A DNA stretch of 19,724 nt from Candidatus Gallimonas intestinigallinarum. GTDB taxonomy: Bacteria; Bacillota_A; Clostridia; Christensenellales; Borkfalkiaceae. The translations under genes were made by a program, and so were the position numbers. This document shows, in pieces, positions 15,083 through 19,724 of this stretch (its first letter is position 1; every line of letters starts with the position of its first letter). The stretch covers positions 1-19,724 of the forward strand of contig DXBS01000145.1 in NCBI GenBank assembly GCA_019116405.1. Direction: 5' to 3'. The notes beneath the pieces were generated by a model. That model saw nothing but the letters and a program-made list of their open reading frames with translations, searched no databases and had not been told where the DNA came from.

Positions 15083-17116
15083 ATGAAAAAGAGATGGATG
15101 ACTGCGCTTGCCTGCGCCATGGCGGGCGCGTTGACGCTCGGGCTCGCGGGGTGCAATGTTTCTTCCGCGCCCGATGACAGCTCTTCCTCCTCGGCGGGGG
15201 TGGAGAGCGGCATGTACAGCTCGGTACAGGAGTTCCTTGCCGCACAGGAGACGCCCTCTACTTACGAACGGCGCCTGTATGAGGAGGCGGTTGCGGACGG
15301 CTACGAGGGGACATACTACGACTTCCTCGCTGCGATGGACTTCACCGACGACACCGCATACATCAATCGTGCGGTCAATTCGGTCGTGGAGATCACGGTC
15401 ACGTTCACGATCAACAATATCAAGCGGGAAGCTTCCGGTTCGGGCGTCATCTACCGGCTGGACAAGGAGGCGGGTGACGCGTATATCGTAACCAACTATC
15501 ACGTCATTTCAACCTATCTGAGCAGCGGCTTCGGCCCCTGGGGCACGCACTCCTCCACGACCGACTGGACGAACATCTATCTCACGACGTACAGCGGCGA
15601 GACCATCCGCTCGGAGGACGTGACGCTCGTCGCCGGCTCCAATACGGATACCGACCTTGCCGTGCTCAAAGTGACGGGCTCGGAAGATCTTAGGGAGAGC
15701 GACGCCGTCGCGGCGACCATGGCGGAGGCGTCCGTCGGCGAGACGGTGTATGCCATCGGCAACGCCAACGGCGAGGGGACGTCCGTTACAAAGGGGATCG
15801 TCTCGCTGTTGTCCGAGGAGATCACGGTCACGGGCGCGGACAATTACAGTCTCGTCTCCTTCAATGTGATGCGCACGGACGCGGCGGTCAATCAGGGCAA
15901 TTCGGGCGGCGGACTCTTCAATGCCCGCGGCGAGCTGGTCGGCATCGTCTCGGCGCGCCTTCTTGCGTCGGAGACGGGCGTCGACGTGGACGGGTTTGGC
16001 TATGCCATCCCCGTGGCGGACGTCAACGCGATGCTGGAACAGTTCGGCACGGAGACGATCGCCTCTTCCGATGCGCAGGTCTCCGGGACGGATGCCTCCG
16101 ACGCGGGACAGGCGGCGGCAGAGGCGGCGAGCAGCGTCGTCGCGATCGAGACGGAGAGCGCCGCAGGCTCGGGTGTCATCTGGTCGCTGGATGAAGCGGA
16201 AGGGGACGCCGTCATCGTCACCAATTATCACGTCGTCTATTCCACGAGCGAGGGCGATATCAGCGACACGATCAGCGTCTGCCTCTATGGCGACGAGAGC
16301 GCGACGCCGATCACGGCAGAGTTCGTGGGCGGCGTGCAGTCGGAGGATCTCGCCGTCATCCGCATTGAAGATGAAGCGTTGCTCACGACGGGCGAATATC
16401 GTGCAGTGACGCTCGCCGATTCCGACTCCGTCACGCTGAGCGAGACCGTCTATGCCATCGGAAATGCTGCAGGCGATGGGATCTCGGTTACGGCGGGCAT
16501 CGCATCCGTGGTCAACGAGACCATTCTCGTCTCCTCGGCGGACGGGCAGAGCGCCGTTTCGATCACGGGCATCCGCACGGACGCGGACGTCAATCACGGC
16601 AATTCGGGCGGCGGGCTGTTCAACGAGATGGGCGAATTTCTCGGCATCGTCTCGGCGCGCTCGGACACGGACGGCGTTGTCGGGGTCGGTGCTGCCATTG
16701 CGTCCAACCACGTCGCCGCCGTTGTGGGGAATCTTTTGTGGCAGGCAGAGCGCGGAAACCAAGCGGCAAGCTGCGTGACGCTCGGCATCACCATTCTGGC
16801 GGAGAACTCCGGGCGGGTGTTTGATGAGCAGACGGGCAAGGTCTACCTGGAGGAAAAAGTGGTCGTGCAATCGCTCACGGACGGCAGCCTTGCCGCGCGC
16901 ATGGGTATGGACGTCAACGATACGCTGCTCGCGGCGCGCATCGACCGCGACGGTCAGACAGTGCGTGCGGTCTCCATTACCACGCAGGAAAAACTTCCCA
17001 CGATGCTCTATCACCTGCGTGAGGGCGATACGCTCACCATCCTCATCTCGCGCGGCGGCGAGGCACAGGAACTGTCCGTGACGGTGGAAGCGGGCGATTT
17101 CCAGACGCGGGCATAA
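15083..17116 (+). CDS. Lipoprotein with two HtrA-type serine protease domains and a PDZ domain
   Basis: A 677-residue envelope protease. Seen: a lipoprotein signal (hydrophobic 8-21, lipobox LAGC, lipidated Cys about 24), a Ser-rich linker, and a short helical region. Protease domain 1 has His140 (VTNYHVI), Asp191 (TDTDLAVL) and Ser274 (QGNSGGGLF). Protease domain 2 has His383 (VTNYHVV), Asp422 (SEDLAVI) and Ser508 (HGNSGGGLF). A PDZ-like domain (about 565-675) ends the protein. Both triads look complete. Ordinary HtrA/DegP proteins have one protease domain and are about 350-500 residues long, so this is an internal duplication or fusion. ATG 15083 has GAGGTGG 5 nt upstream; a GTG at 15074 overlaps that site. 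Likely role: quality control of exported proteins. It is a single-gene unit. Confidence 0.9.
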   Translation: MKKRWMTALACAMAGALTLGLAGCNVSSAPDDSSSSSAGVESGMYSSVQEFLAAQETPSTYERRLYEEAVADGYEGTYYDFLAAMDFTDDTAYINRAVNSVVEITVTFTINNIKREASGSGVIYRLDKEAGDAYIVTNYHVISTYLSSGFGPWGTHSSTTDWTNIYLTTYSGETIRSEDVTLVAGSNTDTDLAVLKVTGSEDLRESDAVAATMAEASVGETVYAIGNANGEGTSVTKGIVSLLSEEITVTGADNYSLVSFNVMRTDAAVNQGNSGGGLFNARGELVGIVSARLLASETGVDVDGFGYAIPVADVNAMLEQFGTETIASSDAQVSGTDASDAGQAAAEAASSVVAIETESAAGSGVIWSLDEAEGDAVIVTNYHVVYSTSEGDISDTISVCLYGDESATPITAEFVGGVQSEDLAVIRIEDEALLTTGEYRAVTLADSDSVTLSETVYAIGNAAGDGISVTAGIASVVNETILVSSADGQSAVSITGIRTDADVNHGNSGGGLFNEMGEFLGIVSARSDTDGVVGVGAAIASNHVAAVVGNLLWQAERGNQAASCVTLGITILAENSGRVFDEQTGKVYLEEKVVVQSLTDGSLAARMGMDVNDTLLAARIDRDGQTVRAVSITTQEKLPTMLYHLREGDTLTILISRGGEAQELSVTVEAGDFQTRA

Positions 17117-17141
17117 TTATGGAATACAACATGAACGCAGA

Positions 17142-17169
17142 AAAAGGACGGCAGCGCCGTCCTTTTTTT
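17142..17169 (+). terminator. Intrinsic terminator of the twin-protease gene
   Basis: AAAAGGACGGC and GCCGTCCTTTT pair around loop AGC, and the T-run continues to 17169. It ends 57 nt before the next promoter. Confidence 0.9.
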
Positions 17170-17226
17170 GGCGAATTTCCGCATGCCCTGCAAGAAAAAA
17201 AATTTCCGTTCATATGGAGATTGCGC

Positions 17227-17255
17227 TTGACAGTGTCTGCAAAATCGGCTATAAT
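17227..17255 (+). promoter_or_regulatory. Consensus sigma-A promoter of tRNA-Gly
   Basis: Perfect TTGACA (17227-17232), exactly 17 nt, perfect TATAAT (17250-17255), 17 nt before the tRNA. This is the strongest promoter in the window. Confidence 0.9.
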
Positions 17256-17272
17256 AGAGACACTTTTTTTAT

Positions 17273-17347
17273 GCAGGAATCGCCTAGCGGTATGGCGTCA
17301 GCTTCCCAAGCTGATTCTGGCGGGTTCGACTCCCGTTTCCTGCTCCA
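17273..17347 (+). tRNA. tRNA-Gly (anticodon CCC), CCA encoded
   Basis: Complete cloverleaf: acceptor GCAGGAA/TTCCTGC, a D-arm with AGCGGTAT, and anticodon stem TCAGC/GCTGA around loop TTCCCAA, giving anticodon CCC at 17305-17307 (Gly codon GGG). The T-arm is GCGGG-TTCGACT-CCCGT, with discriminator T and an encoded CCA. A consensus promoter precedes it and a terminator follows. Its 3' end and terminator are duplicated 125 bp downstream. Confidence 0.95.
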
Positions 17348-17353
17348 GCACCG

Positions 17354-17378
17354 CGCAGCCGCCAGGCTGCGTTTTTTT
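17354..17378 (+). terminator. Intrinsic terminator of tRNA-Gly
   Basis: CGCAGCC and GGCTGCG pair around loop GCCA, followed by T7, 6 nt after the CCA end. Confidence 0.9.
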
Positions 17379-17472
17379 GCAGGAAACGGCTTTCCAAGCT
17401 GATTCCGGCGGGTCGTTGCGAAGCACGCCGAGCACCGCGCAGCGGGCGGAGGCACTCCCGTTTCCTGCTCCA
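17379..17472 (+). pseudogene. D-armless, T-loop-interrupted tRNA-Gly-like fragment
   Basis: It starts with the same 5' acceptor strand GCAGGAA as the real tRNA and ends with TTCCTGC-TCCA, so the acceptor stem is intact. The D-arm is missing. An anticodon arm remains (CGGC-TTTCCAA-GCTG, one G-U), and its loop reads TCC, another Gly anticodon, so the copy derives from tRNA-Gly(UCC) or has diverged. The T-arm GCGGGTCG is split from ACTCCCGT by a 38-nt GC-rich insert (17416-17453). A terminator follows. It is transcribable only by readthrough. It may be a decayed gene copy or a structured tRNA-like RNA. Confidence 0.7.
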
Positions 17473-17478
17473 GCACCG

Positions 17479-17503
17479 CGCAGCCGCCAGGCTGCGTTTT
17501 TTT
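17479..17503 (+). terminator. Duplicated tRNA-Gly terminator
   Basis: Exact copy of the hairpin and T7 at 17354-17378, placed at the same distance after the CCA of the tRNA-like fragment. Confidence 0.85.
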
Positions 17504-17504
17504 G

Positions 17505-17689
17505 TTATGGCGCACATATGTGCGCCGCCGCTTGTCGCTGCACGATTATACTTCGGCTGCGCAGCTGTGCATGAGACGCCGGATGAGCTCATAGAGCGTA
17601 TCGGCATTCTCCGTCGGCTCCTGCCGCATGCCGCCGGTCTTTCCCGTGTGTGCGGCGCTTTGAATTGCGGGCGGACCTGTCCGAATGGG
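17505..17689. other. Intergenic stretch with an 18-bp palindrome and possible relic sequence
   Basis: It contains the perfect palindrome GGCGCACATATGTGCGCC (17509-17526). The 10-mer ATACTTCGGC (17548-17557) also occurs at the edge of the tRNA-Arg insert (63-72). On the minus strand a 27-codon frame at about 17630-17547, MRQEPTENADTLYELIRRLM then HSCAAEV, has gene-like codon use but no good ribosome site. It could be the end of a lost gene. Nothing else is recognisable. Confidence 0.3.
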
Positions 17690-17718
17690 TTGCCAAGCGC
17701 GCAAAAATATGCTATACT
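17690..17718 (+). promoter_or_regulatory. Promoter of the phosphoesterase gene, 7 nt before its start codon
   Basis: TTGCCA (17690-17695), a 17-nt spacer and TATACT (17713-17718) with TG one base upstream (extended -10). The ATG begins at 17726, exactly where transcription should start. Confidence 0.7.
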
Positions 17719-17725
17719 TTTTGCC

Positions 17726-18421
17726 ATGAAAGTGTTTGCGGTCAGCGATCTGCACCTCTCCGGGCTTGTCCAAAAGCCGATGAACGTCTTCGGCGAGGGC
17801 TGGGAAGGGCATCTGGATAAAATCAAAGCCGACTGGCGGGAAAGGGTGACCGAGGAGGACATCGTCCTCCTCGGCGGCGACACCTCCTGGGGCATGAAGC
17901 TCGAGGAGGGCATGTACGACGTCGCCTCGCTTGCCGATCTCCCCGGTAAAAAGGTGTTCATCCGCGGCAATCACGACTACTGGTGGACGGGCATCACCCG
18001 CGTGCGCAATTCGCGCCCCGACGACAGCTTTTACTTCTTGCAGAACGACTGCGTGAAGCTGGGCAGCGTTATCGTGGCGGGCTCGCGCGGCTGGACGTGT
18101 CCCGGCAGTCCCGACTTTACCGATCACGATCAGGCGCTCTACCTGCGCGAAGCCGAGCGCTTCCGCCTCGCCTTTCAGGAGGTCAGAAAGGTGCGCGAGG
18201 AAGGGGACACGCTCATCGCGCTCATCCACTACCCGCCCTTCAACGTCAAAAAGGAAGAGACCCTCTTCACGGCGCTGTTCGACGAGAACAAGGTGGACAA
18301 AGTCGTGTTCGGGCACCTGCACGGCAGCGGGTTCTTCCCCTTAAAGTGCGAGCGCGGGGGCATCGAATACTTCCTCACCTCCTGCGATAAAGTCAGATTC
18401 CGCCTCACGCAAATTTTATAG
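17726..18421 (+). CDS. Calcineurin-like metallophosphoesterase
   Basis: A 231-residue cytoplasmic phosphoesterase of unknown substrate. All motifs of the di-metal family are present: DLH in AVSDLHLSG (about 6-14), GGDTSWG, GNHDYWW, an IHYPPF histidine, and GHLHG. A Trp-rich substrate region (WWTG, SRGWTCPGS) is typical of the subgroup found in Clostridia. The open frame extends 73 codons upstream through non-coding repeat sequence; the real start is ATG 17726 because MKVFAVSDLH is the conserved beginning. No ribosome site is present and the -10 box ends 7 nt before the ATG, so a leaderless mRNA is likely. It is a single gene before the pyr operon. Confidence 0.9.
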   Translation: MKVFAVSDLHLSGLVQKPMNVFGEGWEGHLDKIKADWRERVTEEDIVLLGGDTSWGMKLEEGMYDVASLADLPGKKVFIRGNHDYWWTGITRVRNSRPDDSFYFLQNDCVKLGSVIVAGSRGWTCPGSPDFTDHDQALYLREAERFRLAFQEVRKVREEGDTLIALIHYPPFNVKKEETLFTALFDENKVDKVVFGHLHGSGFFPLKCERGGIEYFLTSCDKVRFRLTQIL

Positions 18422-18440
18422 AGAAATTGCGCCGCGCCCC

Positions 18441-18469
18441 TTTACTTTTCGGGGCGCGCGTGCTATAAT
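18441..18469 (+). promoter_or_regulatory. Promoter of the pyr operon
   Basis: TTTACT (18441-18446), a 17-nt spacer and consensus TATAAT (18464-18469) preceded by TGC. The -35 lies in the loop of an 8-bp inverted repeat, CGCGCCCC/GGGGCGCG (18433-18458). Confidence 0.8.
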
Positions 18470-18476
18470 AAGTAAG

Positions 18477-18598
18477 GTACACGGGGCTCGTGTGCCAGTC
18501 AGCGGTTCTTTAAGAGCGGCACCGCGATGCCGACAAGACGCCTCGGGTCAGTATATGGGGATAGTTCGGTCTTGCGGCGCGCCGCAGGACTTTTTTTT
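18477..18598 (+). promoter_or_regulatory. PyrR-responsive transcription attenuator
   Basis: Three alternative structures fit the known PyrR mechanism. The anti-antiterminator has upper stem CGGCA/TGCCG (18517-18532) with hexaloop CCGCGA, matching the PyrR-binding loop pattern CNGNGA, above an internal loop and a lower stem (TCTT with AAGA, flanked by GG with CC). The antiterminator pairs GCCG-A-CAAGAC (18529-18539) with GTCTTGCGGC (18569-18578): 10 bp and one bulged A. The terminator is at 18569-18598. PyrR bound to UMP would hold the first structure, free the terminator and stop transcription when pyrimidines are plentiful. An extra stem GGTACACG/CGTGTGCC (18476-18496) sits at the very 5' end. 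Confidence 0.85.
18569..18598 (+). terminator. Attenuator terminator before pyrR
   Basis: GTCTTGCGG and CCGCAGGAC pair (one wobble) around loop CGCG, followed by T8, 20 nt before the pyrR start. Confidence 0.9.
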
Positions 18599-18617
18599 GC
18601 GCATCGGGAGGGAGCAT

Positions 18618-19166
18618 ATGCAGCCTGTGATCATGGACGCGGACGGCATGCGCCGTACGCTCGTGCGGCTCTCGCACGAGATCGAGGAGAAAAATGAAGG
18701 GCTTGAAAGCGTCGCGCTCGTCGGCGTCAAGCGGGGCGGAGAGGTCGTTGCAAAGCGGCTCGCCGCCATCATCGAGGGCGCGGGGCGCGGGCGCGCCCCC
18801 TGCGCGGGACTGGATATCACGATGGCGCGGGACGATCTCGTCTCGGCATTCATTCTGCCCGACGCGGAGAAGAACGAACTGGGCTTTTCGCTGGACGGCA
18901 AGACGGTCGTGCTGTGCGACGACGTCCTGCATACGGGCAGGAGCGCCGTGGCGGGCATCGAGACGCTGTTCCGACTCGGCCGCCCCGCAAAGATCGAGCT
19001 ATTGGTGCTCGTCGACCGCGGCGGCAGGGAGCTGCCCGTGCGCGCCGACTTCGTGGGCAAGAACGTGCCCACTGCGCGTGAGGAATATATCAACGTAAGA
19101 CTCAAAGAACTTGGCCACGGCGAGGACAGCCTGACCATTACAAGGAGAGACAATGCTGCATCATAA
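18618..19166 (+). CDS. pyrR: Bifunctional pyr operon regulator / uracil phosphoribosyltransferase PyrR
   Basis: A 182-residue RNA-binding attenuation regulator that also makes UMP from uracil and PRPP. Seen: the N-terminal LSHEIEEKNEG, VALVGVKRGGEVVAKRLA, then the PRPP-binding signature VVLCDDVLHTGRSA (about 96-109) and the late VDRGGRELPVRADFVGKNVP and the typical C-terminal half. Length is typical. ATG 18618 is preceded by GGGAGGGAG; the open frame upstream is in the leader. Its target, a PyrR-type attenuator, lies directly upstream, so the gene is autoregulated. pyrB begins inside its last 14 nt. Confidence 0.95.
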   Translation: MQPVIMDADGMRRTLVRLSHEIEEKNEGLESVALVGVKRGGEVVAKRLAAIIEGAGRGRAPCAGLDITMARDDLVSAFILPDAEKNELGFSLDGKTVVLCDDVLHTGRSAVAGIETLFRLGRPAKIELLVLVDRGGRELPVRADFVGKNVPTAREEYINVRLKELGHGEDSLTITRRDNAAS

Positions 19167-19724
19167 GGACGTACTGGGGCTGTATGACCTGTCCGCGGAG
19201 GAGATCGACGAGATCCTCACCGTGGGCATGAGCATGAAAAAGCTCCTCAAACAGAACATCAAGAAGCTCCCGCATCTGCAGGGCAAGTTGGTGACCACCC
19301 TCTTCTACGAGAACAGTACCCGCACCCGCTGCAGCTTCGAGCTCGCCGCCAAGTACATGGGCGCGCACGTCGTCAACATTGCGGCGTCCTCCTCGTCCGT
19401 GCAGAAGGGGGAGACGCTCGTCGATACGGGCAAGACGCTGGACGCGATGAAGAACGACGTCATCGTCATCCGCCACCCGATGGGCGGCGCGCCGAGGCTG
19501 CTCGCAAAGACGGTCAGGGCGCACGTCGTCAACGCGGGCGATGGAATGAACGAGCACCCCTCGCAGGCGCTTCTCGATATGCTCACCATGCGCGAGAACT
19601 TCGGCTCGCTGGAGGGGCTGACGGTTGCCATTGTCGGCGACATCAGTCATTCGCGCGTCGCCAAGAGCAATCTGTTCGGCCTGAGGAAGCTGGGCGCGAC
19701 GGTGAAAATGTTCGCGCCGCGCAC
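19153..19724 (+). CDS. pyrB: Aspartate carbamoyltransferase catalytic chain PyrB (partial, cut by window end)
   Basis: The first 190 codons of the enzyme that joins carbamoyl phosphate and aspartate in the committed step of pyrimidine synthesis. Seen: the carbamoyl-phosphate loop STRTRCSFE (about residues 57-65), SSSSVQKGETLVDTGKTL, VIRHPMGGAP, NAGDGMNEHPSQALLDMLTM (the HPSQ motif) and the start of the aspartate domain VAIVGDISHSRVAKSN. The frame is open to the window edge. ATG 19153 has AAGGAGAG upstream and overlaps the pyrR stop by 14 nt in another frame, so translation is coupled. It is under the same attenuator as pyrR. Confidence 0.95.
   Translation, partial: MLHHKDVLGLYDLSAEEIDEILTVGMSMKKLLKQNIKKLPHLQGKLVTTLFYENSTRTRCSFELAAKYMGAHVVNIAASSSSVQKGETLVDTGKTLDAMKNDVIVIRHPMGGAPRLLAKTVRAHVVNAGDGMNEHPSQALLDMLTMRENFGSLEGLTVAIVGDISHSRVAKSNLFGLRKLGATVKMFAPR

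Larger units (their letters stand above)
17329..17504 (+). repeat. 51-bp direct repeat of tRNA-Gly T-loop, 3' end and terminator
   Basis: 17329-17379 and 17454-17504 are identical over 51 bp. Each runs from A58 of the T-loop (ACTCCC) through CCA and the terminator T-run. The 74 bp between the copies hold the partial tRNA copy and its insert. The block starts at the same tRNA position as in the tRNA-Arg repeat at the left end of the window. Confidence 0.92.

Noticed and set aside
15509..17014. 501-codon open frame on the minus strand opposite the twin protease
   Set aside because: It is an antisense shadow; the plus strand carries two complete protease triads and a lipoprotein signal.
17507..17725. 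N-terminal extension of the phosphoesterase
   Set aside because: The open frame crosses the palindrome and promoter region. The family starts at MKVFAVSDLH, and the promoter -10 box ends 7 nt before that codon.
17284..17970. Minus-strand open frames across tRNA-Gly and its repeat (for example GNGSRTRQNQLGK)
   Set aside because: They are translations of antisense tRNA sequence. The repeated peptide motif reflects the DNA repeat and is not a protein repeat.

Overview
The window looks like chromosome from a GC-rich (roughly 60% by eye), endospore-forming member of the Clostridia (Bacillota). The spore genes spoIIR, sleB and ypeB are present, promoters resemble sigma-A -35/-10 boxes, ribosome binding sites are strong AGGAGG types, and a PyrR-type attenuator precedes pyrR-pyrB. 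Almost every coding gene is on the + strand. I see no prophage, transposase or CRISPR array.

Layout. 1-281 (minus strand): tRNA-Arg(CCG), its terminator, then a tandem tRNA-derived repeat unit whose T-loop is interrupted by 75 nt; the array runs off the left edge. 380-2075: mnmA (tRNA U34 thiolation) and spoIIR (sigma-E activation signal), separated by a hairpin that contains the spoIIR ribosome binding site. 2214-4850: sleB-ypeB, the cortex-lytic germination pair, with an unusually long charged N-terminus on YpeB. 5069-8523: trmL, a secreted BspA-like leucine-rich repeat protein, a cardiolipin synthase and an 81-residue protein. 8628-12094: a two-gene heterodimeric ABC exporter with one catalytically degenerate ATP site. 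12299-13870: a ClC H+/Cl- antiporter with a TrkA-C tail, probably on a leaderless mRNA. 13996-14872: rubrerythrin and two very small proteins. 15083-17116: a lipoprotein with two complete HtrA-type protease domains and one PDZ. 17227-17504: tRNA-Gly(CCC), again followed by terminator, T-loop-interrupted tRNA fragment and duplicated terminator. 17726-18421: metallophosphoesterase, also probably leaderless. 18441-19724: PyrR attenuator, pyrR and the start of pyrB.

The most unusual signal is non-coding. Two unrelated tRNA genes, 17 kb apart on opposite strands, are each followed by terminator, then a partial tRNA-like copy whose T-loop is split at the same point (after TTCG or TCG, before A), then an exact duplicate of the 3' end plus terminator. 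The two inserts (75 and 38 nt) share a recognisable GC-rich core. This suggests a small tRNA-parasitic repeat family, or a family of structured tRNA-like RNAs.

Secondary points are a possible lock against premature spoIIR translation, two promoters placed exactly 7 nt before a start codon, and a fully self-consistent three-state PyrR attenuator.
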